A stretch of DNA of 64,000 bases from Gammaproteobacteria bacterium (lineage in GTDB: Bacteria > Pseudomonadota > Gammaproteobacteria > Pseudomonadales > Pseudohongiellaceae): the NCBI GenBank assembly GCA_019654215.1, contig BPDI01000002.1:1-64000 (forward strand), written 5' to 3'. Made by a program: the position numbers and the translations under genes. Numbering within the stretch: the first letter of the stretch is position 1; the number at the start of each line of letters is the position of its first letter. Below, in pieces: positions 38,872-48,313 of the stretch. The notes beneath the pieces are model-generated. The model was not told the origin of the DNA. It worked only from the letters and a program-made list of their open reading frames with translations, and did no database searches.

Positions 38872-38947
38872 GCTGTCACCTCGGGATATTCAGGTTTAAA
38901 CCATTCAGTTTCCGCGATTGAAAAACTAGCTTAATCGTTAGTTATTG

Positions 38948-40429
38948 TTAGTTCTGCGAATATCGATCTGTCCCAGTTATTCTTCCGTCTCTTTCTGCAA
39001 GTTCTCCGGTTTCTAATCGGGTACGCTCATCAGGATGTATGGCTAATAGCGCAGTGCCATAATTACCATCTTTTTCTTTGCGTGCAGTGAGCCGCGCGAA
39101 TCGTTGATCGAGCAGGGAATCGTATTCCTCTTCTTCCAGATAAGTGACACTGACGTGAAAATGGGACATGGCATCTACACTTCTGCCGCCGAATACTACC
39201 CATTGATCAGGATCTATGGATAAAGGATTGTTAGCTGTGTTGTCGAAATGAGTGCGCATAACAATCGCGGTCCCTGCCGGTAGAATAGGGCGCGCATCAT
39301 TTTCAAAGACAAAACTGGTTTGCCAGTTGTGGTTGTAGTTATTAATAGAGGCAATAACGTCTCTCCGATTTGCGCCAGGCCCATAATAGTCACGTACTCT
39401 GCCTGGCCAAACTACTTCGATAGACATGGCAATACCATGTAAATGCATGTGCCCACGATAGCTATTGAGCATCACTGGTTCGTCCAGTACCCAGGTCCGA
39501 TACATTGTCTGAGTGCCATGGGGAGGTATCAAAATATCTCGTGCACGAGGCTGGTCTGGATCGAACTGATCTATCAGGTGATGAATTTCGACACTGGCTA
39601 CAGTTTCCGGTGGCTTGTTTTCCGGATGAAACCAGAACGCAACTTCGATGTTGTCTTCAAACTCAACACCAATTGGAAAATAGTGTGCTCCGAAATTTAC
39701 AACCCCAGGACCCGTTTCAAATAGGATGCCAGTGTCTTCTCCAAAATAATCCCAACGTTTGCCGGCGCCAGCACCCACTACGCGTCCTGAAGGACCTTCT
39801 TCTAAATTTAGGCGCACATTATTGTGATGTAAGGCGGCACGTCCGCGAATCGTGTTACGGATTTCCGCTGCCTTTAAATAGCGTGGCTTATCTAATGCAG
39901 GCCATTCCACATCGATTGAAGGCCAGAAGTCCCCACCTTCTGCGCGGACTGCGATAGGTCCGGATTCAAAAACCATATCTGGTTCGCCAAGTTCTGGCTC
40001 TAATTCCCATTCAAGCCAGTTTGGCCAGTCAACACCTTGTGGCAGACTAGCAGGATCACCTTCAGGAGTACCTGCGTCTACCCAGGTAACTAAGGTGTCA
40101 ATTTGTTCTTGAGTTAAAGAGAAATTGTTTTTGTATTCCTGGATACCTATGGTCGGATCCAAGTGCCAGGGTGGCATGATACGGCGTCGCACGTTTTCTT
40201 TTATACGTGGCGCCCACACTCTTGCCTGATCATAAGTTTCCAACGGCATCGGACCAATACCCCCAGGCTGATGACATCTCTGACACTTCTCCTGGAGAAT
40301 TCTTACTACTTCGTTAGAGAAAGTCGGCATATCTTCCGCTTGTAAACCATGCTGCGGAATACTCGTCAACAAAAGTAAACTTACTGATAATTTAATCCAG
40401 GCATATTTGCTGTGATTAATAAGTTTCAT
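38948..40429 (-). CDS. Heme c / copper type II monooxygenase-like secreted protein (paralogue)
   Basis: From the ATG at 40429 this is a 493-residue protein. GGAG lies 6 bases upstream; the frame also extends to a TTG at 40441. It has a signal peptide, then heme motif C49-Q-R-C52-H53 and YDQARVWAPRIKENVRRRIM with PPWHLDP. The PHM-like C-terminal half has the histidine pair of AALHHNNVRLNL and the HMHLHGIAMSIEVVWPG segment. Heme position and segment order match the 26035 gene. It is likely a periplasmic redox protein with heme and possibly copper. The upstream gene (40478) is frameshifted; downstream is the ASPIC protein. Confidence 0.7.
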   Translation of the reverse strand: MKLINHSKYAWIKLSVSLLLLTSIPQHGLQAEDMPTFSNEVVRILQEKCQRCHQPGGIGPMPLETYDQARVWAPRIKENVRRRIMPPWHLDPTIGIQEYKNNFSLTQEQIDTLVTWVDAGTPEGDPASLPQGVDWPNWLEWELEPELGEPDMVFESGPIAVRAEGGDFWPSIDVEWPALDKPRYLKAAEIRNTIRGRAALHHNNVRLNLEEGPSGRVVGAGAGKRWDYFGEDTGILFETGPGVVNFGAHYFPIGVEFEDNIEVAFWFHPENKPPETVASVEIHHLIDQFDPDQPRARDILIPPHGTQTMYRTWVLDEPVMLNSYRGHMHLHGIAMSIEVVWPGRVRDYYGPGANRRDVIASINNYNHNWQTSFVFENDARPILPAGTAIVMRTHFDNTANNPLSIDPDQWVVFGGRSVDAMSHFHVSVTYLEEEEYDSLLDQRFARLTARKEKDGNYGTALLAIHPDERTRLETGELAERDGRITGTDRYSQN

Positions 40430-40477
40430 GATTTTCTCCAACTAAATTTTTATTTAGCTAATAATTAATTCTCTGTC

Positions 40478-41442
40478 TCAATTTACATTTACTCTTATGA
40501 AAGCATTGGTCCAACAACACCAGAATTCGAAATCCTGTGTTTCATATGTTCTCCTACCAACCATATTGTATGCTTGCACCATTAAGATGTATTCACCCGG
40601 TTCACTGAATACCGCTTCGGTTTTTTCCTCACCATAAGCGAATTCCGATTCCAGCCAGCTTGCCGCTTCTACCCAGCCGATGTTTTCTTCCCGCCAGGAG
40701 CTCCAATCAGGGGTAAACACGACATCGCCTGGGCCCTGGTACTTAAAGAATCTGACTCGAACTGGTCGCTCGTCATCTTCTCGAAAGGGATTGTCTCTGC
40801 GAATTCTTGCATTTAATTCGATCGGCACGCCGACACGGGTTTCCAGGGTTTCTGCCATCATGCCACGTCCAAACCCGAATCGACCTTCTGCAATTGGACC
40901 TTCAGCTTGGAGTCTTACTTTAGGTGGGCTGTTTTTGCGAGAAGGTTGCAGCGGTTCGTCGTGACGATAAGTGCTGTGCACCAATCGGCCCGGAGAGCTG
41001 AACTCTTGTCCGGTTATTTCATCTATCAGAGTCCAGCGCACATCTTTGTCTCCCCAGTCTTCAGGAACAGTCACGCTGAATACACAAGTAGTGACGGCGA
41101 CCTCCATCAGGTTGAGGTTTAAAATGAGTGGGTTGTAGGCCATTAAACTCACCCTGGTTCTACATAGTTGCTTGGTCCGACGGGGATATCAAAAACCGTT
41201 TCGGTATTGGTGTTGAAGTAACCAAAGCAGAGCTGGAAGGTGCCGTCTTCATTTGGGAACCAGCCTTCAAAAATAGGAACTACCGGGCCACCGGTTGCGC
41301 GAACGAGCTGCGGATCATTCTGATGACCGCCGGGAGGGGCGACTCGATTCCACCCTGGGATACGGGTTTGCGCATCCACCAAGTCGGAGTGCAGCATAGC
41401 AAAAACAGTGAACAGCAGAGCTGCAAGCAGAGATTTAGGCAT
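40478..41442 (-). pseudogene. Exported protein of the FEGWxxNxDG family, frameshifted
   Basis: A leader ending LVDAQ is followed by RIPGWNRVAPPGGHQNDPQL, PVVPIFEGWFPNEDGTFQLC, FGYFNTNTETVFDIPVGPSN and YVEPG, then TGA. The middle of the family, GEFNGLQPTHFKPQPDGG, is in a second frame (about 41,090-41,150). The C-terminal part, CVFSVTVPEDWGDKDVRWTL, continues in a third. So two indels split one protein of about 320 residues. The family is frequent next to exported redox genes in Acidobacteria and marine bacteria; I know of no assigned function. The downstream ORF happens to begin with a GTG overlapping the stop (GTGA). Confidence 0.6.
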
Positions 41443-41655
41443 TAAAGACTCCCTTTCTTCTTATAGTCTGGGACCAGATTAAAAATACAGGAGAAATAGG
41501 GGGTGAACCAAGACTAATTTGTTAATTGTCTGAAAAATCGCCGAGTATCAACGTATTCTTCTGTATTGAAGCCTCTGATTCTTGTATTTTAACGCGGGCT
41601 TGGAGATTTTTTCGAAGCATCCTATCGTTTCACGTAGTTTCGAACAGGTATTTTT

Positions 41656-43329
41656 ATGTATTTGCTCTCTCGTCACAGTTTTAATTTTAAATTTTGTCTA
41701 AGTCTGGCATGTCTACTTGGATTCAGCACGGCAGCATCAGCGCAGCAGGAAAATGCTGAAGATGAGGCGTTGGAAATTGAAGAATGGTTAGTTGCAAGCA
41801 TGTGTGCAGAAGGCAATAGGTTGATTGATTTAAATCACCCGATTTCTTTTTCTTACACAGACTCAGCTGGTAATAATCCGCGCCATTTAACCGTTGCGCA
41901 ATCAGGATTAACCACAGCCGATTTATCCAATCTGGAGTTAGCCTGGGCGATTGCTTTTCCTGCAACTTCCGGTATGCGAGCCGCGCCAGTAATTATTGGC
42001 GACACTATTTTTTATTCGGCTACCGATTCAGGCCGTGTCTTTGCATTAGACATAGCCAGTGGTTGTGCGAAGTGGGTTTATGAATCTGGCACCCGACTTC
42101 GTTCTTCTATTGCTTATGATGTAATCGATGGACAGGGCATGCTGGTGTTTAGTGATATGCCGGGAATGATTCATGCGGTTAATGCAGAAAACGGCGAGTC
42201 AATCTGGATTAACAGCGGTCAGGCGGAAAACAATCAAGGCATGCTTACCGGAACACCAGTAATTCATGAAGACAGAGTAATTGTCCCAGTGTCTGGTTCA
42301 GGAGTAATTACCGGTGGAAATCCGAATTATGAATGTTGTGAAAATCATGGTGCGGTTACGGCACTGAATATACGCACAGGTGAAAAGCTTTGGGAATACC
42401 ACACCATGCCTGCAGCGGAATATACTGGACAGGTCAGTTCTACGGGAGTTCGGCAACGAGGACCATCCGGCGCGCCAATTTGGACAACGCCAACTATCGA
42501 TACCGAACGTAGTCAGATTTATGTGACTACTGGCGAAAACACTTCCCATCCAACTACAAATACCAGCGATGCAATCATCGCCCTCGATTTAGAAACCGGT
42601 GAAGAGAAGTGGGTGTTCCAGGCATTGGCTAATGACATGTGGAACTTCGGCTGCACTGCTGGTGGACCGAACTGCATCATCTTAGAAGATACTAATGCTG
42701 TGGATTACGATTTCGGTGGCCCGGCTGTATTGGTAGATACTGGTGATCGAGAACTATTAATCGCAGGACAAAAATCCGGCGATATTTGGGCACTGAATCC
42801 AGATACAGGGCAATTAGTATGGAATCAACGAGTAGGAGAAGGCACAGCCTTAGGCGGAAATCATTGGGGTATTGCTGTCGATTCGGAACGTGCGTTTCTT
42901 ACTATCAATGATCCGGGTGGCATGGGTCGAAACAGTGTGCCAGGCATTTACACTTATTTTGTTGGAACAGGGGAGCCAAGTTGGTTCTATGAAGTTGAGC
43001 CTGAGTGCAATGATGAGCGAGATGACAGACTAAGACGCTGTGAGGCGCTGCATGGTTTCTCGGCAACACCATTATCCATAGATGGTGCAGTGATTACTGG
43101 CGCCTTGGATGGTCGTTTGTTTGTGTTTGATTCCGATTCCGGAGAAATCTTGTTCGAATATGACACGGTACGCGACTATGAAACTGTTAATGGTGTTGAA
43201 GGCTATGGTGGTTCCATTGACAGTCATTCCATTGCAGCTGGATCTGGCATGGTATTCGTAGGTTCTGGCTATGGCCAATTCAGGCAGGTATCTGGCAACG
43301 TGTTGCTTGCCTTTAAGCCTGCGAATTAA
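41656..43329 (+). CDS. Quinoprotein (polyvinyl-alcohol dehydrogenase-like) propeller
   Basis: This 557-residue protein has a signal peptide ending AASAQ. It has PQQ-propeller repeats such as DIASGCAKWVYESGTRL, NAENGESIWINSG, NIRTGEKLWEYHT, DLETGEEKWVFQAL and NPDTGQLVWNQRV. A vicinal cysteine pair, C227-C228 in NYECCENHGAVTA, matches the ring disulfide near PQQ in quinoprotein alcohol dehydrogenases. The order and the NDMWNFGCTAGGPNC segment resemble polyvinyl-alcohol-dehydrogenase-type proteins. No heme c motif is present, so it should need an external cytochrome. It is the most distant of the four PQQ proteins in the window. Frame intact, single-gene unit. Confidence 0.8.
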   Translation: MYLLSRHSFNFKFCLSLACLLGFSTAASAQQENAEDEALEIEEWLVASMCAEGNRLIDLNHPISFSYTDSAGNNPRHLTVAQSGLTTADLSNLELAWAIAFPATSGMRAAPVIIGDTIFYSATDSGRVFALDIASGCAKWVYESGTRLRSSIAYDVIDGQGMLVFSDMPGMIHAVNAENGESIWINSGQAENNQGMLTGTPVIHEDRVIVPVSGSGVITGGNPNYECCENHGAVTALNIRTGEKLWEYHTMPAAEYTGQVSSTGVRQRGPSGAPIWTTPTIDTERSQIYVTTGENTSHPTTNTSDAIIALDLETGEEKWVFQALANDMWNFGCTAGGPNCIILEDTNAVDYDFGGPAVLVDTGDRELLIAGQKSGDIWALNPDTGQLVWNQRVGEGTALGGNHWGIAVDSERAFLTINDPGGMGRNSVPGIYTYFVGTGEPSWFYEVEPECNDERDDRLRRCEALHGFSATPLSIDGAVITGALDGRLFVFDSDSGEILFEYDTVRDYETVNGVEGYGGSIDSHSIAAGSGMVFVGSGYGQFRQVSGNVLLAFKPAN

Positions 43330-43424
43330 GAAGGCGAAGCTGCAAAGGGAATTTAGAGGAATCTTCGAAAGAGAGGGTTATGAAAAGATCTGGGTGATTT
43401 ATTCTGATGAGTAGGTTTGTAGCT

Positions 43425-45116
43425 TTACTGCGAACTACCTAGGTTTTCGAACATGCGCCAACCTTCCGGGACTTGAATTACTCCGTTACTCTCGGTGTAC
43501 TTTTCATATAGTGCCAATAACTCCTGAAATTTTTCAGGATTTTGTTCTGCCAGATTATTGAGCTCGGCAGGGTCTTTTCCGATGTCATACAAGCCCCAGG
43601 TGAAATCACCATAGGGTACCTGTAGTCGAGTTATCTTCCAGTTACCGCTGATATAGGCATTATGCCCAAACAATTCGAAGCCGTTGCCTTCGCCTAGTGG
43701 GTAGATAGATTCCGCAGTACCTTCTAGGTATGGAATAATAGAACGTCCATCCATATTGTGAATGGATCTGCCGTTAAATATATTGACGGGATGAGTAACA
43801 TTAACCAAATCCAAAATAGTTGGTGTGATATCAACCATACTGGAGAAGTCAGTGACTATTCTGTTTTGTGGTAGGGCCTTTGCATAACTGAAGATAAGTG
43901 GAACGTTAATACCACCTTGGGTGATTACGGTTTTATGAAAGCTATGCGCAGCGGCACTTACATGCGCCCAGCGTTCGCCATAATATATATAACTACCCTG
44001 ATTACCTAAGTTTTCATAACTGTTATCAAAAGTTTCAGCAATCCAGTCTGTAGCGACAGGCAGAATTGGATAAGTGGTGAAATCGACTGCTTCGGGACCA
44101 TTGTCTGATAAGAAGAAAAACGCCGTATTGTCATATTCGTCGATAGATTTTAAATAGTTCACTAATTTGCCAACGTTTTGATCAATTCGATCGACCATGG
44201 CTGCATAAACAGCCATCTTCTTCGCTTGATAGCTTTGATCTTCTATGCTTACCTCATTCCAGGGTGGAACTCTTTCCAATCGAACCGCCATTTCGGCATC
44301 AGTATGGATTAGCCCCAACTCTTTCATGTTTTCGTGTCGTTGCTGACGAATAACATCCCAGCCAACCATATAACGTTCGATGTATTTATTGATAAGGTCT
44401 GGGGTGCATGTAAAGGAAAGTGCGGGGCTGAAAAGGCGAGATAACCAAAAAAAGGGGTTTTGGTTTGATGCTCTTCCTTCTTCTATATATTTGATCATTT
44501 CATCGGTGTAAGCATCACTACTGTAAAAGTCATCTGGTAATTCAACAGCCTCTCCTTTGCGAAAGTAATCCACAATAGGTCGTGCACTAGCATAACCGGT
44601 ATTGTCAAAATGACTGCCAGCACCTTGCAGTAAGATAAAGGTTCGATCAAATCCGCGGTCACTGGGAAGGGTTTGAGATCCGAGATGCCACTTACCTGTC
44701 ATAAAAATATTAAAACCAGCACTATCTAGTAAACTGGCAACGGTCACTACTTGATTGTTTAAATAGCCTTCATAACCTGGCTGACCCCGTTGCGAGTCAT
44801 CAAGATACTCACCCATGGTTCCATAACCATTCTTATGTTGGTCCACACCGGTAAGCAGCATGGCACGGGAAGGAGAGCACATTGCGCTACTATGAAAACG
44901 GGTAAACAATACGCCGTTGCTGGCTAGTTCATCAAGATGGGGGGTCTCGATCTCACTGCCATAGGCGCCAAGATCGGAAAAGGCTAAGTCATCTGCAAGG
45001 ATTAAGACGACATTGGGTGTATCTGTCTCTAGCCTTGATGTATCTGAGATGGGTTCATCGCTACATGTAATTAGCGTGCAGCTTATGAAAGATATAATAG
45101 TTAGTTTGTAATTCAT
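43425..45116 (-). CDS. Sulfatase (arylsulfatase family), exported
   Basis: This 563-residue protein has a short hydrophobic leader with Cys 13 and Cys 18 (possibly a lipoprotein, LITCS). Its sulfatase core has metal ligands D42-D43 in LILADDLAFSDLGAYGSEI, and the formylglycine motif C80-S-P-S-R84 in HSSAMCSPSRAMLLTG. MTGKWHLG and FFFLSDNGPE give further metal and substrate residues. This is an alkaline-phosphatase-superfamily Cys-type S1 sulfatase acting on sulfate esters. The ATG overlaps the sirtuin stop by 4 bases (ATGA), indicating coupled translation. It is last in a seven-gene operon. The substrate is unknown. Confidence 0.88.
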   Translation of the reverse strand: MNYKLTIISFISCTLITCSDEPISDTSRLETDTPNVVLILADDLAFSDLGAYGSEIETPHLDELASNGVLFTRFHSSAMCSPSRAMLLTGVDQHKNGYGTMGEYLDDSQRGQPGYEGYLNNQVVTVASLLDSAGFNIFMTGKWHLGSQTLPSDRGFDRTFILLQGAGSHFDNTGYASARPIVDYFRKGEAVELPDDFYSSDAYTDEMIKYIEEGRASNQNPFFWLSRLFSPALSFTCTPDLINKYIERYMVGWDVIRQQRHENMKELGLIHTDAEMAVRLERVPPWNEVSIEDQSYQAKKMAVYAAMVDRIDQNVGKLVNYLKSIDEYDNTAFFFLSDNGPEAVDFTTYPILPVATDWIAETFDNSYENLGNQGSYIYYGERWAHVSAAAHSFHKTVITQGGINVPLIFSYAKALPQNRIVTDFSSMVDITPTILDLVNVTHPVNIFNGRSIHNMDGRSIIPYLEGTAESIYPLGEGNGFELFGHNAYISGNWKITRLQVPYGDFTWGLYDIGKDPAELNNLAEQNPEKFQELLALYEKYTESNGVIQVPEGWRMFENLGSSQ

Positions 45117-45864
45117 AAGTTTACAACCGCTGACAATGTCGGGCCTATCTGTTGATGCAGTACCAGGTCAAAGAGTGGATCAAGATCTGTTGGTTCATTA
45201 TTGATAATAATTAAGCGAGCACCACTCATTTTCGCAACTTGTGGGAATCCTGCGGCAGGATAGACTACCAATGATGAGCCAATGGCAACGAACAAATCAC
45301 AGGCAAGAGTTGCTTGTTCTGCTCGTTGCATCTCTTCGAGTGGCATTTGCTGACCGAAAGAAATCGTCGCCGTTTTCACAAGCCACCACAGCTATCGCAA
45401 TAAGGAATCGTTGCATTTTCCAGAAATTCCTTCTTTATGTCTTCATTTTCGAAACGCTTTTCGCAGTCTAAGCATTTGCTGTAGTTGGTATTGCCGTGAA
45501 GCTCTATCACCAATTCATCCGGTGTCCCCGATGCTTGATGCAGGCCGTCAACATTTTGTGTGATGACATGTGTAACTTTGCCGTCATTAACTAGTTTGGT
45601 TATCGCATTATGTCCAGCATTTGGTTCTGCGCCGGTTAATTTGTAGACATCAGAGAATCGTTGCTCCCATGAATTGCGCCGCACTTCTTCAGATGCGACA
45701 AAATCGCGAAAATCGATTGGCGGCTTGCTCTTCCATACGCCCTGAGGGCCCCTGAAATCGGGAATACCAGATTCTGTTGATATACCGGCGCCGGTAAACA
45801 CTACAATGCGTTCGGCTGCCCCAATCATGGAGCATAGAGATTTTAATTGCTCACTGTCTGCCAT
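45113..45864 (-). CDS. cobB: Sir2-family NAD-dependent deacylase, one frameshift
   Basis: From the ATG at 45864 the protein has the NAD-binding GAGIS motif (residues 25-29) followed by ESGIPDFRG, T102-Q-N-V-D-G, catalytic His 123, and zinc cysteines C131, C134, C156 and C159. After CDSCGGL the frame stops at TGA (45376-45378). The rest, VKTATISFGQQMP then DLFVAIGSSLVVYPAAGF and LIIINNEPTD, is in the next frame. One lost G restores about 250 codons, the usual size. An upstream in-frame extension to 46011 belongs to the SNF gene. It removes acyl groups from lysines and is cytoplasmic. Its position inside a transporter/sulfatase operon is unusual. Confidence 0.75.
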
Positions 45865-45869
45865 AGGTT

Positions 45870-47237
45870 TTAATAAGTAAGAATGGTCAAGACAGCGATT
45901 AGGAAAATTGCTACAGGTGCGAGAAAGCGCATGATAAACAACCAGGTGCGATAACCCAACGAATCTCCCATGCCCAATTCCTCTCTGGTTGCTTCTTTCG
46001 ACATAACCCAACCAACAAAGATCGCAATGAAGAAGGCACTCAGCAACATTAAGTTATTTACCACAAAGAAATCGATAATACGGAAGATGGTTGAGCCTTC
46101 AAACATGGGTATGAAGCTTAATGGAGTGAAGTCTGACCAGATGTTGTGAGAAAAACCGAGCCTAAGCCGATAAACCAGGCAACACCGCCAGCCACTATGG
46201 TCATGCGTTTGCGCGTAGCACTGGGTCGCTCAACTAATCGAAAAACCAATGACTCCATCATTGAGATTGATGTGCTCAAAGCAGCAAACAATACCAATAA
46301 TAAAAAAAAGGTTCCGATTATCTGACCGCCGGGCATCTGCCCTAATGCGACAGGTAAAGTAAAAAAGATCAATCCTGGTCCTGATGCTGGTTCCAGGGCA
46401 AAGGCAAAGACGATTGGAAATATAGCCAACCCGGCCAGCATATCAACGGAAACGTTTGCGCCGACTATGGCAAAAGCGTTGCGCGGTATGGATGCTGCTT
46501 TATGTAGGTAGCTGCCGTAATTCATCACGCCACCACCACCAACACTTAAAGAGAAAAATGCCTGACCTAATGCCAATAACACCACATCATTATTCACTTG
46601 ACTGAAATCTGGCACGAACATAAAACGCAATGCAGCAGACAAGTCACCTGCAAGTGCCGCATATAGAACCAGAATAAGAAGATAATAAATAGGCTGGCAT
46701 CATTACTTTTAGGGTTTTTTTCTAACCCATTGAGCACTCCGCGAGCGACAACCCACATGGTCAATACCATAAACACGCCTGCCAGAAGGTCATGCCTAGT
46801 GGTGAGGCTTGTATGTCGTCGAATAGCTGAACCGATTCTTCTGCAGTAATGCCAACGAACCCACCAGACAAAGAATAAGGAAGATAAGCTAAGACCCAAC
46901 CAGCAATCACACTAAAGAAAGTAAGGGCGAGAAAGGCGACGCCAATGGCCAGCCATCCGAGTAACTTCCAATTCTCACTTCGCCCTTCAGCTACCGCCAA
47001 TGCCTTGGTGCTGCCAGCTGGACTATGTCCACCGCGGCGTCCGATACAGATCATAGCGATAACACAGGGAATACCGAGAAATACTATGAAAAGGAAATAA
47101 AGAAGAATGAAGGCACCACCGCCGTTCTCACCAGCCATAAAGGTGAAGCGCCAAATATTACCTAGGCCTACTGCACTGCCCATGGCCGCAAGAATAAACC
47201 CCATGCGGGTAGCGAATTTGACGCCAGGTTCGGCCAA
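45870..47237 (-). pseudogene. Sodium:neurotransmitter symporter (SNF) family, frameshifted
   Basis: The span equals about 456 codons, normal for bacterial SNF transporters. The start MAEPGVKFATRMGFILAAMG is followed by SAVGLGNIWRFTFMAGENGG, the sodium- and substrate-binding TM1 signature. Later segments in other frames are LTMWVVARGVLNGLEK, QVNNDVVLLALGQAFFSLSV with GGGGVMNYGSYL (TM6 region), and FLLLVLFAALSTSISMMESL. The final helices FFIAIFVGWVMSKEATRE and LAPVAIFLIAVLTILTY end at 45870. Three or more indels interrupt it. It starts 39 bases after the amidohydrolase and ends 5 before the sirtuin. It probably imported an amino acid or amine. Confidence 0.75.
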
Positions 47238-47276
47238 GCTAAAACTCCTGGTTTGTTCTTTTTATATGAGTTTGTG

Positions 47277-48254
47277 TTACAAACCGAAAACTCGTTTCGC
47301 GTTCAAGTGTCGGATTGCGTCACAATCGTCATCGGATAATGTTGCTATATTATTTTTTGCCCCTTCAATATCAAAAACCTGATGGGGCCAGTCCGTACCA
47401 AACATTACCTGGCTGCTACCAACAATCGAAACCAGATACTCCAATGCGAGAGGATCATAAGTAATACAGTCGTAATAAATGTGCTGCAGATAATCAGTAG
47501 GTTTTTTCTGCATTAGGCGGCGTTCCGGAATTTCAACCTCATCTCCTTTTTTGAAGCGACCAACTAAATAGGGAAGCGCAGCACCACCATGAGAAGCAAT
47601 TAGCTTTAGCTTGGGGTATTTGTCAAAGAATCCATGAAACATCATGCGGGTTATAGCTAGAGTTGTGTCGAACATGAAACCCACGGACCAGCTCAGATCG
47701 AACTCACCCATGTCTAAAACATCTGCGCCAGGCGGATCGGTAGGATGGAGTAACACTGGCAAACCTTTATCATCGATTGCTTGCCAGATAGGTGCAAAGA
47801 AATCATCATTGAGGCTGCGTCCAGCAATGTTAGCCAGTACCATCACGCCAACAGCACCGTTTGCGCACGTACGCTCAAGCTCAGCAACCGCTGCATCAGG
47901 ATATTGCCAGGGCAGGGTTGTAAACCAGCGAATCCGCTCAGGGTATTTAGCTTGTGCTTCTGCTGTGGAATCATTGGCTTCTTGGGCCGCTAGGCAACTC
48001 ACTTCCTCCGTACCCCAGTACACACTAGGCGCTGTTAAAGAAACGACAGAGATGTCGATGCCAGCTTTGTCCATCAATTTAATGCGTAAGCCGTAGTCAA
48101 AATGGCCCGCTTGCGGGATGGATACAGGAGTATCACCGCGAAAAATTTCTTTTTGTCCGTCTGGGCGAATCTTGAGATGATAGATTCCGCTTTGTTCCTG
48201 CAGAATCTCTAACCAGCGCTGAGTATAAATATGGGTGTGAATATCAATAAGCAT
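47277..48254 (-). CDS. Amidohydrolase family 2 (ACMSD-like decarboxylase/hydrolase)
   Basis: This intact 325-residue protein has a metal-dependent TIM-barrel signature: IDIHTHIYT (H6 and H8), the LLHPTDPPG histidine, LIASHGGAALPYL and FGTDWPHQVF near the C-terminus with the catalytic Asp. This matches the ACMSD group (zinc-dependent decarboxylases and hydrolases of aromatic or unsaturated acids). No leader, so cytoplasmic. It sits between the MFS and SNF transporters in a tight operon and likely handles a compound one of them imports. The substrate is not identifiable. Confidence 0.85.
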   Translation of the reverse strand: MLIDIHTHIYTQRWLEILQEQSGIYHLKIRPDGQKEIFRGDTPVSIPQAGHFDYGLRIKLMDKAGIDISVVSLTAPSVYWGTEEVSCLAAQEANDSTAEAQAKYPERIRWFTTLPWQYPDAAVAELERTCANGAVGVMVLANIAGRSLNDDFFAPIWQAIDDKGLPVLLHPTDPPGADVLDMGEFDLSWSVGFMFDTTLAITRMMFHGFFDKYPKLKLIASHGGAALPYLVGRFKKGDEVEIPERRLMQKKPTDYLQHIYYDCITYDPLALEYLVSIVGSSQVMFGTDWPHQVFDIEGAKNNIATLSDDDCDAIRHLNAKRVFGL

Positions 48255-48313
48255 GCGATCAATCTAGCAGGGAATAAGAGCAAGAACTATGACTTATTTA
48301 TTCTATAAATCTC

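Noticed and set aside
39505-39957. 150-codon plus-strand ORF opposite the heme/copper protein
   Set aside because: It is an antisense shadow of an intact gene with clear motifs; no RBS or recognisable domain.
40478-41152. Separate gene starting at the GTG at 41152
   Set aside because: The family's middle segment lies in a second frame between the two ORFs, so the start is a by-product of two indels in one gene.
45865-46011. N-terminal extension of the sirtuin
   Set aside because: These codons overlap the last helix of the SNF transporter, and the conserved sirtuin N-terminus begins at 45864.
47644-48096. 150-codon plus-strand ORF opposite the amidohydrolase
   Set aside because: It is an antisense shadow of an intact metal-dependent hydrolase gene and has no RBS.
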